Below, one piece after another: positions 11,001 through 19,592 of a stretch of DNA of 64,000 bases. A program made the position numbers and the translations under genes. Below the pieces are notes generated by a model. It did no database searches, was not told the origin of the DNA, and saw only the letters and a program-made list of their open reading frames with translations. Origin of the DNA: a virus; IMG/VR virus record IMGVR_UViG_3300036985_007703, positions 62,001 through 126,000 of that record; one strand, 5' to 3'. The number at the start of each line of letters is the position of its first letter. The first letter of the stretch is position 1.

Positions 11001-14000
11001 CGTTGGTGATGAACACCTGTCCCCCACTCAAGATGCGCATCCGCTCGACCTCGGTCGTGCTCCCCGAGGGCGTGGTCAGGAAACTCATGTACCCCGGCGA
11101 GCTAGAGTTCGTGAACGTGCCATCCGCATGCACGCGGATCCTACCCGCATACACCCACGTGTTGTCGCCGTACCCGCCACCGATGAAGGCCGCCAGGTTG
11201 TCTCCCGCCACGGCCGCCGTCGGCGTCCCTAGCGTGCCGTTCGCGTGGTATCCGGCAAAATACGAGTAGTAGGTCGTGCCGAACGTCTGCGTGCTCACCC
11301 CCGCGTAAGCCTGGTTCATCGCGACCGAGAGCGGGATGCCCACGATGTTCGCGGCGTTCGCCATGTTGTTGCTGACGTACAGGTACCCCGCCGAGGTGAG
11401 CCGCATGCGCTGGAGCGGCGACGTGCTCCCCGAGGGCGTCGTGTAGAAGTCGAGGTAGCCGGGACTTGAGGAGTCCGTAAACGTGCCATCCGCCCCCGCC
11501 CAGATGATCGCCGCTGTGTACGAGGACGTGGCCCCACGCCCCAGGAAGCCGATGCTGCCAATCCCGTCCCCCGCTGCCAGCGCCGTCGGCGTGGCCAGCG
11601 TCCCGCGCGAGCGGTAGTACGAGGTGTTGGCATAGCCCACACCCGCCCCCGCTGCGCAGATCATGTACTGATTGAGGTAGCCGCCCTCCCCCTGGATGTT
11701 GAGGAGCCGCCCGCTGTTGCTCCAGGTGAAGTTAGCGTCCGCCCCGAAGGCCCCCGCGTTGTTGTACTGGATCTGCGTGGAACTCCCCGCCGGGGAACCC
11801 CCGCCGAAGGCCGTCCACCCGCTGCCCGTGTAGCCCTGAAACGCCGTCCCCGTCCACCGGATCGTCCCCGCGTTGGTCCCCGTGGTGTTGCCCACGCGGA
11901 TCGCCCCGTTGCCACTGCCGTCGTAGAGGTCGAGACGCTCCGTCGGCGCCGTCTTGCCGATACCCAGGCTGCCATTCGCGATCAAGCGCATGCGCTCGGC
12001 CCACGAGGTCACATTGGTCGTATAGAAGGCCATATACGCCGACTGGTCCGTTCCACTCCAGTTCACCGACGCCGCCGAGATGATCGTGGCCGCGTGCTGC
12101 GCGTTGCTCGCGTCGTAGTAGCCCATGAAGTAGAGGCCACCCGTATAGTCCCCGCTCTGGACCGCCGTGCGCGCGGCCCGCGTGCCCCGGCTGCGCACGC
12201 ACATGAGGCCGGGATTCACGCCGGGGGTATCACTGGCCCCGGAGGCGATGACCGTCCCCCCACCGCTGTCCACGAACACCTCCAGCGTCCCGCCGGGGTT
12301 CGTACACCCGATGCCCACCTTGCCATCCTGGTTGATCCGCATCCGCTCCAGATGCGTCGTCGTCGCGTTGGGCGTCGTGTTGAACGTCATCATCGTCCCA
12401 CTCGCCGACGCCCCCCAGTTCTCCGTCGCGACGCCCCGGATACAGGCCCCGACGCGCCCATTGGCTCCGTCGTAGAGCCCTCCCCATTGGAGCTGCCCGA
12501 TGATGTCCGCCGACAGGATCGCCGAGGGCGACGCCTGCGTCCCGTTCGCCTTGTTCATCGTCAACGTCGGGAACACCGTGGTCCCGAACGAATACACTCG
12601 GATGTAGGCGTAGGTGTTGCTCTGCACGTCGAGATCGATCGCCGGGGTGCAGCCGATGCCCAGGTACCCCGCGCTGGTCAATCGCATGCGCTCGGCGAAC
12701 GTCCCGCCCGTGTTCCGCGTCATGAACACGAGGCGCCCCGGCACGTTGTCCTCGGCGACCGTCCCGTCCACCTCGCCCTTGATCTGGGTCGCCACGATGT
12801 ACGAGGGCGTCGTGCCCCCATCCCACCCGTACGTCCCCCAACTGCCAATCTGATCACCGCTGGCGACGGCCGTCTTGCTGGCCAGCGTCCCGCCGCACCG
12901 ATACGACTCGAAACGCGCCGCATCCGCCGCGACCTCAGCCGCGATCCCGCCAATGGTGGCATCGCCTGAGGCGATCAACCGCCGCCCCACGGTCGCCCCA
13001 CTGACCGTCGGCGCCGTCGTCAGCCCGATGTACAGGTGCCCCGCCTGCGTGATCCGCATGCGCTCGGACACCACCGTCGCGCGGTTCGCCGTCGTACCGA
13101 ACAGCAGGTTGGCCCCCGACCCGCTGGCGTCCCACCCCTCGGCCGCCTCACCCGTGATCTGCGCGCCCTCACGCTGGGTCGTCGTGTTGTAGAACCCCGC
13201 CCACTGCATGATGCCGAGGTAGTTCCCGTTGGTCACCGCCGTCGGGCTCGCCATCGTGCCGTTGGCGCGATTCACGGACACCGTCGCGTACGCCGCTCCA
13301 TAGGCGATGGCCCGGATCGCCGTGAACCCGTTCCACTGCACGTCGAGGGGCACGCCGGGCGCCGCCGTCCCGATCCCCAGGAAGCCCACGCTCGTGAGGC
13401 GCATGCGCTCCGCGAAGGTCGTCCCGTCCAGCGTGCTGATCGTGACGTGCGTCTTCTTCGCCGTCGTGCCGTCCGCCACGACCCCGATCTGCGCCCCCAC
13501 GTAGTCCGCCGAGGCGCTGCGCCCCGAGATCGAGATGAGCCCTAAGGTGTCCCCCGTGTTGATGTCCGCTGGCGTCCCCGCCGTGCCCCGCGCCCGATAG
13601 AGCGCCAGGACCGCCGGGGCATCCGCCGTCGCGCTGTAATTCCGCTGCTTGATCCCCCGTGCCGCATCACTGGCCGTCACCACATCGAAGTCGACCGTCG
13701 GCGTACTCGTCCCGAGCCCCAGGCGACTATTCCCGTGGTCCCAATACAGCGTCGCCGCCCCGTTCAGGGATCCGCCATCGTTGAACTGGACCTGATGGTC
13801 ACTGCCGCCCGCCCCAGCCGGGTCCGTCGTGTAGGCGATCCCCTTCCACGCCGCGTTCGCGAAAACCTTGAAGCGGTCGGCCACCGTGTCGTAGAAGAAC
13901 ATCCCCTCCTGGGGAGAGCCCGTCCCGTCACCCGTGCTGTCCCACTCGTTCGAGCGGATCCACTCCAGGACCGACCCCGTGCCGGTCTCCGCCGCGTACT

Positions 14001-14043
14001 CGCCCTGGTAGTTGTTCTGCCGGTAGGGATTGGTCAGGCCCAT
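8020..14043 (-). CDS. Very long tail fibre with 13 'ERMRITSAG' repeats
   Basis: A 2007 aa protein. Its N-terminus (MGLTNPYRQNNY) is related to that of the next upstream gene (SPYRQHAFIGD), which suggests a common virion-attachment end. The body contains 13 copies of a ~100-160 aa unit. Each ends in (E/Q)R(M/V)R(I/L)-x-x-x-G-x-(L/V)-x-IG and is preceded by 'NGT-AS-TAV-SGD-IG...GYDG...VDGT...PG-L-F-TT'. These repeats are known from S74-type and other phage fibres. No S74 chaperone domain is seen at the C-terminus, which ends 'KRIAGTWTTKHTFA'. Bases 9295-9690 are much more AT-rich than the rest of the gene, as if one repeat had been swapped in. Confidence 0.9.
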   Translation of the reverse strand: MGLTNPYRQNNYQGEYAAETGTGSVLEWIRSNEWDSTGDGTGSPQEGMFFYDTVADRFKVFANAAWKGIAYTTDPAGAGGSDHQVQFNDGGSLNGAATLYWDHGNSRLGLGTSTPTVDFDVVTASDAARGIKQRNYSATADAPAVLALYRARGTAGTPADINTGDTLGLISISGRSASADYVGAQIGVVADGTTAKKTHVTISTLDGTTFAERMRLTSVGFLGIGTAAPGVPLDVQWNGFTAIRAIAYGAAYATVSVNRANGTMASPTAVTNGNYLGIMQWAGFYNTTTQREGAQITGEAAEGWDASGSGANLLFGTTANRATVVSERMRITQAGHLYIGLTTAPTVSGATVGRRLIASGDATIGGIAAEVAADAARFESYRCGGTLASKTAVASGDQIGSWGTYGWDGGTTPSYIVATQIKGEVDGTVAEDNVPGRLVFMTRNTGGTFAERMRLTSAGYLGIGCTPAIDLDVQSNTYAYIRVYSFGTTVFPTLTMNKANGTQASPSAILSADIIGQLQWGGLYDGANGRVGACIRGVATENWGASASGTMMTFNTTPNATTTHLERMRINQDGKVGIGCTNPGGTLEVFVDSGGGTVIASGASDTPGVNPGLMCVRSRGTRAARTAVQSGDYTGGLYFMGYYDASNAQHAATIISAASVNWSGTDQSAYMAFYTTNVTSWAERMRLIANGSLGIGKTAPTERLDLYDGSGNGAIRVGNTTGTNAGTIRWTGTAFQGYTGSGWTAFGGGSPAGSSTQIQYNNAGAFGADANFTWSNSGRLLNIQGEGGYLNQYMICAAGAGVGYANTSYYRSRGTLATPTALAAGDGIGSIGFLGRGATSSYTAAIIWAGADGTFTDSSSPGYLDFYTTPSGSTSPLQRMRLTSAGYLYVSNNMANAANIVGIPLSVAMNQAYAGVSTQTFGTTYYSYFAGYHANGTLGTPTAAVAGDNLAAFIGGGYGDNTWVYAGRIRVHADGTFTNSSSPGYMSFLTTPSGSTTEVERMRILSGGQVFITNAMASVANHNQNNLVVAMDQAFCGVGVHTFGTGYYSYFSGLHANGSAASRTAAVSGNTLVAHVGAGFGTSTWVTGGRMTVVADGTFSDSSAPGYLTLETTPSGSASPVERVRITSAGQVRIGDVANTASGNNLAITKDSYSSIALESFGNPAYGIFSYMKSRGSSASKTDVAAADVLAELAAVWAYKNADWRKTTQIQVIADAVGTNLVSSYLRFDTMDAAGTLAEKFRIASASQYEPRVSIGAAQTISIGGASYSVPLLVQTEQTNNLPGIAVEAIGASNGASMYFYRARNTVGTKQIVQSGDNCGSLNWGGYDGSTYRPAAAIGVNVDATPGASDMPGNMVFYTTADGAASMTERMRITSAGIVRIGVAGGATGQIDLYGTTSGTVTLKAAAAAGTGTVFQFPTTNGTNGWFLQTSGSGVTSWAAVSATPAGSDHQIQYNNAGAFGGASSFYYIDTATPIASFGSSTGAATLSGTSYTVPLYVAGAVSGTYLPGIHVDGVGTTTTLRMLRANGTLTSKTAVVNTEVVFGIQGWGYDGTDYANAGGIYLEIDGTVSNNNVPGRLTFHAGINDAPSERMRITSAGYVQINTATDPVIEGAAQNRRLVVSGAAGYNSIANESSAGAAYYEFLRCNGTVASKTVVTSGDTIGGFYAYGWNTNTSACYRVSSGVGFEVDAALSGIYVPGRIVFSTMSGAGTFVERMRLTSDNKLRMGAYTPTFDFQLTRVGSAYHAVFGVSNTASDQGTLLVGRARGTSDASPSVVSSGDALGALYFCGYEAGFRGTAWIGAFAAQTWASGANGGHLTFNTTPSDTATSVERVRITDAGVVQIGKAGGVTGRIDLLGTTSGAVTLKVADAAGSWTMTLPAAAPGVTGYVLSATTAGVCSWIAAGGGTTVDAGTAAGQLLFWDNGNTKWTYAETSEWVWDDTNKRVGINVAAPSSRLDVGGDIEVASDAWTYYGDPTTNGSWRTGRTGDDLVVEKRIAGTWTTKHTFA

Positions 14044-14103
14044 CGATCACACCTCTCAGCGCCGCACAGTCAGGCAGCCCTCTACATCGAGCCTAAAAGA
14101 GCC

Positions 14104-14172
14104 GAGGTGCCCCGCGTGCGCCTAGAGAGGGAGGGTCCAATTCCTGACCCCAGACCCACGCGGGGACACCTC
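14104..14172 (-). terminator. Long inverted repeat in the 145-base gap between two fibre genes
   Basis: The gap 14044-14188 holds no gene. Bases 14104-14118 pair with 14157-14172 (15 pairs, one bulged base) around a ~38-base loop. On the transcribed strand the stem is followed by GGCTCTTTTAGG, a short T run. This could be a weak intrinsic terminator or an RNA processing site. The long loop argues against a classic terminator. Confidence 0.35.
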
Positions 14173-14188
14173 CGCATCCGATCCGATC

Positions 14189-15391
14189 TCAGACCACGAA
14201 CCACACCGCCGCCGCCGCGATGCCCGCCGTCTTGCAGACGTAGAGAATGTCGTTGGTCGTGTCCATGGCGAACTCGCCCTTGACGCCCGCGACGTTGGTG
14301 TTCGGGTTGCCCGCGTAGAACTGCATGGAGCGCACGCCGTCGCTGTCGACCGCGAGGCCGCCCTTGGTCGCCGTGGCCGCCGCGACGACGCTGAGCGCCG
14401 TGCCGCCGCCACCCGTGATGCCGTTCCCGGCGACGGAGGCGTTGAGCTGCGTGGCGGTGATCCCGCCGTTCTTGACGATGAGGGAGCCCGGCCCGGTGCC
14501 GCTCACGCCGATCGTGCTGTTGTCGTAGTTGACGGCGATGTCGTCGCTGCCCACCGTGATCGCGCCGGTGCTCGCCGCGCCGATGTTCAGGGTGTTGCCG
14601 TCCTTCGTGAGGCCCGCGCCCGCGTTGATCTGCCCGGCGCCCGTGAACTGGACCCACACGGAGCCGCTGTACACGTAGCCCCAGTTCTCGTAGAGGCTGC
14701 CGTCGGCGCTGACGATCACGGCGTCGGCATCGACCGCCGCCACGAAGCTCCAGGCCGAGCCGCTGTACTGCGCGAACTTCTTGCCATGGCCCGTGAAGGA
14801 CCCCGCCGCCGTGCCGCTGAGGCCCGTAATGACCGCGCGGGTGCCCGCCCCGATAGCCCCGAGATCCGTCCACACCGTGCCGCTCCACTCGTACATGTGG
14901 CCGTCGGTGTACAGGGTCGGGGTCTCCTCCCAGTTGTTGGCGATGTGCGTCTCGCCCTTGACGCCCGTCGGCACCACATGGCTGGTGTCCGCGTCACTGA
15001 CGAGGTTGATCACCTTCACGGGCTGCTTCCACGCGAGGCCGCTCGCCACGCTGTCCACGTAGCTCTTGTTCGCGGCGTCGGTCGCATCATCGGGCGACAG
15101 CAGCCCGGTGATCTTGTGGGTGTTCATGTCGATGGTGTAGGACCCGGCGCTGTTGCCCGCCGCCAACACGTTGGCGAGCGTCGGCGTGCTCGCCGTGATG
15201 TCCGACCACGCCGTGCCGTTCCACACCATCACGCGGCCCGTGCCCGTGTTGAAGAACTGGACGCCGAGGCCGACCGACGCGCCGAGCGTGCCCCACCCGA
15301 GGGTAGTCTCGAAGAACGTGGTCGCTGCGCCGCTCGTCGCGTGATCGCCGATGAACGCGTGCTGTCTGTACGGACTGGTGAAACCTGCCAT
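14189..15391 (-). CDS. Fibre-like structural protein (HKITGL / SYVDS type)
   Basis: A 400 aa protein. The N-terminus has the PYRQ attachment-like motif shared with the 2007 aa fibre. The mid-region carries 'MNTHKITGL', 'DAANKSYVDS' and 'GLAWKQPV', a pattern typical of phage fibre proteins, then 'YEWSGTVWTDLG' and 'WVQFTGAGQINAGAGLTKDG'. The same order of motifs occurs in the 465 aa protein at 59269-60666, so the two are paralogues placed at opposite ends of the structural block. The C-terminus ends 'AAAVWFVV'. Probable role: trimeric tail or head fibre; the receptor is unknown. Confidence 0.75.
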   Translation of the reverse strand: MAGFTSPYRQHAFIGDHATSGAATTFFETTLGWGTLGASVGLGVQFFNTGTGRVMVWNGTAWSDITASTPTLANVLAAGNSAGSYTIDMNTHKITGLLSPDDATDAANKSYVDSVASGLAWKQPVKVINLVSDADTSHVVPTGVKGETHIANNWEETPTLYTDGHMYEWSGTVWTDLGAIGAGTRAVITGLSGTAAGSFTGHGKKFAQYSGSAWSFVAAVDADAVIVSADGSLYENWGYVYSGSVWVQFTGAGQINAGAGLTKDGNTLNIGAASTGAITVGSDDIAVNYDNSTIGVSGTGPGSLIVKNGGITATQLNASVAGNGITGGGGTALSVVAAATATKGGLAVDSDGVRSMQFYAGNPNTNVAGVKGEFAMDTTNDILYVCKTAGIAAAAVWFVV

Positions 15392-15450
15392 CTGCCTTCT
15401 CCTTGTGTCAGTGCGCCGGTTTCCCCGGTCGCCTCATTGGGGCCGCCGAC

Positions 15451-18240
15451 CTATTCGACGACCCACACCGTCCCGCCACTCGTGTTCAGCCAGAACACCC
15501 CGTTGGTGCTCTGGTAGTACAACTGCCCCTGCACCCCCGTCACCGTGCCGTTCGGGTTCACCGCCCCCGTGAGCGTCCCCGGCGCGATGACCAACTGATC
15601 GATCGTCGCCAGCGCGCGCTGCACCGTGGTGTCCGCCGCCGTGAGGTTGCGCGAGAAGGTCCCCGCCGTCACCCCCACGTAGGCCGCCTTGTCCGTGAAC
15701 GCGTAGCCCGGCGCCGTGAGGTTGTCGAAGGTCGCCCCCGCCTGGAGGAGGGGCCGCGCGCTGGGGGCATCGAACGCCACCTGCGCGGGGGCCGCCCCCG
15801 TCACGCCGTCCCACCCGAACTTGTAGCTCCCCAGCGCGCTCAGCTCGCAGTCGCTGAGCCCCTGGCCGTCCCCCGTGGGGCCGCCCAGCTTGCCCGCGTA
15901 GCCCCCCGGCGTCCCGCGCGGGTGCACGTCCCACCGGATCGCCCCGCTGAGGATGGTCCCGCGCACCGCCTGGAGCTGCACGCACCCCCGCACGTCCTGC
16001 GCGAACTCGCACCCCCGCACCGTGAGCCACAGCATGTTCTCGGCCGTCAGCACCGTGGCCTCGCGCTCGCCGCCGAGCACGCCCCCGCTGCCCACGCACC
16101 CATTGGCCACCACCTTGAGGGGCCCCGTCCGGCGCCCCGCCGTGAGGCCCCCGCTGGCCGCCGCCAGGATGCTGCCGTCAAGGCGCACCCCCTCGGCGAC
16201 GAGGGTCCCCACCACGTCCCCCAGCGTCGCCGGGTTCGCGTTCTGGTACTCCAGCCCCGCGAGGAGCCCCGCCTGGCGGGCCGTTCCCGTCGCGAGCACG
16301 CACGCCAGGGGGTACGTCGTCAGGCTCTGCCCGTACCAGTCCTCGGGCCGGTAGTACCACTGCACGAGCCCGCTCAGGAGCCAGCGGTCGCCCACCAGGG
16401 CAATCGTCCGCCGGCGCGGGAGCGCGATGGGCCCCGCATAGGTCCCCGGCGCGAGCACGAACTGCACCGGCGCGTCAAACTCCGCGAACGAGGTCGGCGC
16501 CGCCACCGTCCCCACCGCGTGCGTCAGCGTCTGGTAGGGCTTCTGGACCGTCCCGTTGCCCGTCGTGTCGCTGCCATTGTGCCCGTCCACGTGGACGTTG
16601 CCGAACCCCGTGGGGATCGGCGCCCCGCTGGGGCTCAGCGCGTCGAGCGTCACCAGGGCCTTCTGCACCGTGTCGTCCGCGGCGCTCAGGTTCCCGCTGA
16701 ACCCCGCGCTGTCCACGTGCGTGCCGAGCGCGCGCTCCGTAAAGGCATAGCCCCGGCCTCCCGGCGTGGCCCCCGCGTCAAAGTTGTCGAACTGCGGCAC
16801 GCCCCCGCTGGTCAGCACGCGCCACGAGTAGCTGTCGCACCACACGGCCTCGGGCTCGTCCATCGTCGGGTCGGTCCCCGCGTAGCCTGCTTGGAAGGTG
16901 CCCCCGTTGGCGGCCGTGTGCGCGAGCCCCGGCGCGGGGCCATCGATCCACCCGCGCGCGTAGGCCGCCCCGCTCGGCTGCAGGGCGTGGCTCACCACGC
17001 CGAGCTGGCAGTGGTCGAGGGCCCGCAGGCGCACGTTGCCGAGCAGACGCCACCCGCTGAAGTCGCTCCAGCTCGCCACGAGGTCGACCGCGTTGGGGCT
17101 CCACGCCGCCGCCGCGGGCTCCGCCTCGCCGAAGATGCAGGGATAGGGGCTCGTCCCCAGCGTATCCACGAACCGGCACCGCTCGACCGCCAGGGCCATC
17201 GTCCCGCAGGCATCGCCCGCTGTCACCGACCCCGACGCCTGGTTCGTGATGCGCCCATCCCGCCACTCGATCCCCGCCAGCACGAGGCGCTTCTGGGCGG
17301 GCATCGTCGCGCCAGAGCCCACGTTCTGGTTGAAGGCGCGCAGCTGGCCCACCACCCGCGCCGTCACCGCCATGCCAGCTTGCGCGCCATAAAGCACACC
17401 CGCGTCGCCGTAGATCCCCACCGTGGGCTGGTCCGCCACCAGGTCGAGGCCCAGGCTCGCGTACTGCGTCGGGCTGATCCCCCACTCCAGGTCGCCGCTG
17501 ATCACGTAGGCGGCGCCCCGCAGGATCACCGCCTGGCGCCGCGGCAGCGTCACCGCCCCCGCATAGGTGCCCGGCGCGAGCACGAAGATCAGGGGCACCC
17601 GGAAGGCCTCTGCCGTCGCCGCCACGGGCTGCGCGTTCGCCGCCACCACCAGCGTCTTGTAGGGCTTCGCCGGCGTACCGTCCCCGCTCGTGTCGCTCCC
17701 GTACACCGCATCGACGTAGACCACGCCGTAGCCGCCGGGGATCGTGCCCCCGCCGCCGCCGCCGCTGCCCGCATGGGCGAACAGCACCGCCGCGACGCCC
17801 GGCACCATCTTCGCCGCGTTCCACCACGTGATGCTGTAGTCGCCGTTGACGTAGCCCAGCACGCGGTAGTCGGGGTCGATGGGGACGCCGTTCTGCCACA
17901 GCTCCAGGAGGACGGTGGTCTCCGTCGTGGATCCCGCGGGCACGCGCGCCACCACCATCCAATCCGGCTGGAGGGTCAGGGGCACCGCGCTGCTGATGAT
18001 CATGGTGGTCTGCAGGGTGCGGCTCACGAGCCGCGCATCCCCCGCCAACACCAGGCGAAAGCCGCCGCCATGGGGCGCGATCGTCGCCTCGGGCAGATCC
18101 TGGAAGACCCACGCCGCGGCCTCCAGCTGCTCGAAGATCAACGCGTCGATGGCCACGGCAAAGTCGCTAAACTGGTGCCACCACCCCTGGGCGTTCTCGT
18201 TCGGGTAGGGGACCTTGAATCGCGGGGTCTTCGCCGGCAT
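15451..18240 (-). CDS. Tail appendage with two DUF1565-like beta-helix domains
   Basis: A 929 aa protein. Residues 1-~165 form an anchor module ('TPRFKVPYPNENAQGWWHQF', 'ELWQNGVPIDPDYRVLGYV') also found in the proteins at 22994-23956 and 27130-28644. Two long units follow. Each begins 'VYVDAVYGSD--GDGT--KPYKTL' or 'VHVDGHNGSD--GNGT--KPYQTL' and continues with 'FVLAPGTYAG' and 'PRR', the hallmark of DUF1565/pectate-lyase-like right-handed beta-helices. The two units look like an internal duplication. The C-terminal part has 'GTVTGVQGQLYYQSTNGV-W', common in phage fibres. A polysaccharide-binding or depolymerising role is possible, but no catalytic residues could be assigned. Confidence 0.75.
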   Translation of the reverse strand: MPAKTPRFKVPYPNENAQGWWHQFSDFAVAIDALIFEQLEAAAWVFQDLPEATIAPHGGGFRLVLAGDARLVSRTLQTTMIISSAVPLTLQPDWMVVARVPAGSTTETTVLLELWQNGVPIDPDYRVLGYVNGDYSITWWNAAKMVPGVAAVLFAHAGSGGGGGGTIPGGYGVVYVDAVYGSDTSGDGTPAKPYKTLVVAANAQPVAATAEAFRVPLIFVLAPGTYAGAVTLPRRQAVILRGAAYVISGDLEWGISPTQYASLGLDLVADQPTVGIYGDAGVLYGAQAGMAVTARVVGQLRAFNQNVGSGATMPAQKRLVLAGIEWRDGRITNQASGSVTAGDACGTMALAVERCRFVDTLGTSPYPCIFGEAEPAAAAWSPNAVDLVASWSDFSGWRLLGNVRLRALDHCQLGVVSHALQPSGAAYARGWIDGPAPGLAHTAANGGTFQAGYAGTDPTMDEPEAVWCDSYSWRVLTSGGVPQFDNFDAGATPGGRGYAFTERALGTHVDSAGFSGNLSAADDTVQKALVTLDALSPSGAPIPTGFGNVHVDGHNGSDTTGNGTVQKPYQTLTHAVGTVAAPTSFAEFDAPVQFVLAPGTYAGPIALPRRRTIALVGDRWLLSGLVQWYYRPEDWYGQSLTTYPLACVLATGTARQAGLLAGLEYQNANPATLGDVVGTLVAEGVRLDGSILAAASGGLTAGRRTGPLKVVANGCVGSGGVLGGEREATVLTAENMLWLTVRGCEFAQDVRGCVQLQAVRGTILSGAIRWDVHPRGTPGGYAGKLGGPTGDGQGLSDCELSALGSYKFGWDGVTGAAPAQVAFDAPSARPLLQAGATFDNLTAPGYAFTDKAAYVGVTAGTFSRNLTAADTTVQRALATIDQLVIAPGTLTGAVNPNGTVTGVQGQLYYQSTNGVFWLNTSGGTVWVVE

Positions 18241-18254
18241 CCGCCACCATCTCC

Positions 18255-18273
18255 TTGAGTGTCATCCACTCAA
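18255..18273 (-). promoter_or_regulatory. Small hairpin touching the ribosome site of the beta-helix gene
   Basis: TTGAGTG and CACTCAA form a 7-pair stem with a 5-base loop. On the transcribed strand the second arm runs straight into AAGGAG, the ribosome site of the 929 aa gene starting at 18240. Folding could reduce access to that site. The 60-base gap 18241-18300 otherwise holds nothing recognisable. Confidence 0.4.
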
Positions 18274-18300
18274 AATAGGCTTCCCCCCCACACTACCCGA

Positions 18301-18567
18301 TCACGGCACCGCGCGCACGATTTGAGGCACCTCGCGGTTGGCCGGACCACTATCCGGCGGGCACGCGATCCCCTCGCCCGCCTGCACCAGCCCCCCCGAC
18401 ACGTACATGGCCCACCCCCCGATCGTCCGCTCCACCCCCGCCGCATCCAACACCAGGGAGGTCGTCCCCGGCACGCCCTGCGGGGCCTCGGCATCCGTGG
18501 CCAGGGAGGTCGTCCCCGGCACGCCCTGCGCCATCCCCCCGAGCACCGCCCCGTTGTAGCTCGCCAT
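18301..18567 (-). CDS. Small repeat-bearing protein, unknown function
   Basis: An 88 aa protein with a tandem 16-residue period ('GVPGTTSLATDA', 'GVPGTTSLVLDA') encoded by a perfect 30-base DNA repeat. Its end ('IACPP...PQIVRAVP') matches the end of the 75 aa protein at 20644-20871 ('TCPAWYAQIIRAVP'), so the two appear related. It lies between a member of the seven-copy family and the beta-helix protein, and starts 13 bases after a palindrome copy. Probably a minor structural or linker protein; function unknown. Confidence 0.65.
   Translation of the reverse strand: MASYNGAVLGGMAQGVPGTTSLATDAEAPQGVPGTTSLVLDAAGVERTIGGWAMYVSGGLVQAGEGIACPPDSGPANREVPQIVRAVP
18453..18530. repeat. Perfect 30-base direct repeat, 48-base period
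   Basis: Bases 18453-18482 are repeated exactly at 18501-18530 inside the 88 aa gene. The period is a multiple of three, so copy-number change would keep the reading frame. Confidence 0.9.
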
Positions 18568-18580
18568 CGCTCACCTCGCC

Positions 18581-18600
18581 CTGCGTACGCGCATGCGCAG
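18581..18600. promoter_or_regulatory. Start-associated palindrome, copy 2 (variant)
   Basis: CTGCGTACGCGCATGCGCAG lies in the gap between the stop at 18603 and the start at 18567, 13 bases upstream of the ATG and followed by GGCGAGGTGAGCG. It differs from the perfect copy at two bases in one half. Confidence 0.7.
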
Positions 18601-18602
18601 CC

Positions 18603-19583
18603 TCACGGGATGGCCGGCTGGCTGCCATCCCATCCGATCAGCAGGTCGCCCATGACGATCCAGTCCCAGGGGTCGCCCGTCCCGCGCGCGTAGGCCCCGT
18701 CCGGCAGCACGCTCGGCGCCAGGTACATGTCCCAGGGCTCGCCCGGCTTGCCCCGCGACGCCGTGTTCTCCGAGATGAACCCCGTGGGCAGGAAGTTCCA
18801 GCACCCGTCCCCGTCCGGCCGGTTCAGCAGCGTCTCCGTGACGAGCCCGCCCTTCGCGGTCTCCCCGCTGAGCCGCAGCGTCGTCGTCGAGGCCGCCAGC
18901 GTCGTCTTGGGGCCCGCCGCCGCCGTCTGCACGAGGTTCGCGATCGTCGGCGCCTTGATGAATCCCACGTAGGGGTTGGTCCAGTACGTCTCGGGGTTCC
19001 GCGCCTTCTCGAGCCACAACATCGCCTGGACTACCCCGCCGTTGCAGAGGAAGGCCCGCGTACTCTGTCCATCCGACGCCATGACCCGCAGACATCCCCC
19101 ACTGGCCGTCGTCGGCAACGTCGTCGGAAGAATCGCTCCTGCGAGCAGGGACACGGCATCGGTCGCTGTCGGTGCTGCCGTCGTACTGCCGCCCGTGAAT
19201 CCGGCGGCGGGCGAGATCGAGATGTTCATGGACTGGCCCTGCGCTGACGCGATCGAGCAGTCGAGGAGGAGCTGCATGTAGCCCGGCGCCACCCCGACGT
19301 TCGCCTGCTGAAGCACGATCCACGACCGTGCGCCACTCGTCGCGAACGTGATCTTCGAGTAGTCCGTCCAGCGGTCCACCGTGTCACTGACGCTCGCCGT
19401 GACGCCATCGCTGGACCCCCGCACCGCCCACGCATTCGGCCCCGCCTTGACCCCATTGTTCCCGTACTGGAGAGACTCCTTGAGGTCCCACCAAATCCAC
19501 TTGTTCAGCGTCAGAATCACGTAACTTGCATCCGCGTGGTAGAGATTCTTAGCCACCCACGACTTGACCCGCGTCAACGCCAT
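18603..19583 (-). CDS. Tandem appendage-family protein, paralogue 1 of 7
   Basis: A 326 aa member of a family with seven neighbouring copies. Shared features are an N-terminus M-A-L-T-x-V-K-(T/S)-W, a 'W-V-GSSDGV...DRWTDY' segment, 'ARSWIVLQQ', 'GYMQLLLD', 'GGSTTAAPTATD', and a C-terminus ending 'DWIVMGDLLIGWDG'. Beta-rich with no transmembrane segment. The family is not one I can name. Its position between baseplate and fibre genes suggests virion surface or baseplate-peripheral proteins. Confidence 0.7.
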   Translation of the reverse strand: MALTRVKSWVAKNLYHADASYVILTLNKWIWWDLKESLQYGNNGVKAGPNAWAVRGSSDGVTASVSDTVDRWTDYSKITFATSGARSWIVLQQANVGVAPGYMQLLLDCSIASAQGQSMNISISPAAGFTGGSTTAAPTATDAVSLLAGAILPTTLPTTASGGCLRVMASDGQSTRAFLCNGGVVQAMLWLEKARNPETYWTNPYVGFIKAPTIANLVQTAAAGPKTTLAASTTTLRLSGETAKGGLVTETLLNRPDGDGCWNFLPTGFISENTASRGKPGEPWDMYLAPSVLPDGAYARGTGDPWDWIVMGDLLIGWDGSQPAIP

Positions 19584-19592
19584 CGCGCCCTC

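Noticed and set aside
8020-14043. CRISPR array or tandem DNA repeat
   Set aside because: The repeated units encode a recognised fibre repeat, vary in length and sequence at DNA level, and lack short exact repeats with unique spacers.
8020-14043. CGCATGCG-like words in the fibre gene as further copies of the palindrome
   Set aside because: They are part of codons for the E-R-M-R-I motif, lack the full 18-20 base symmetry and are not near a start.
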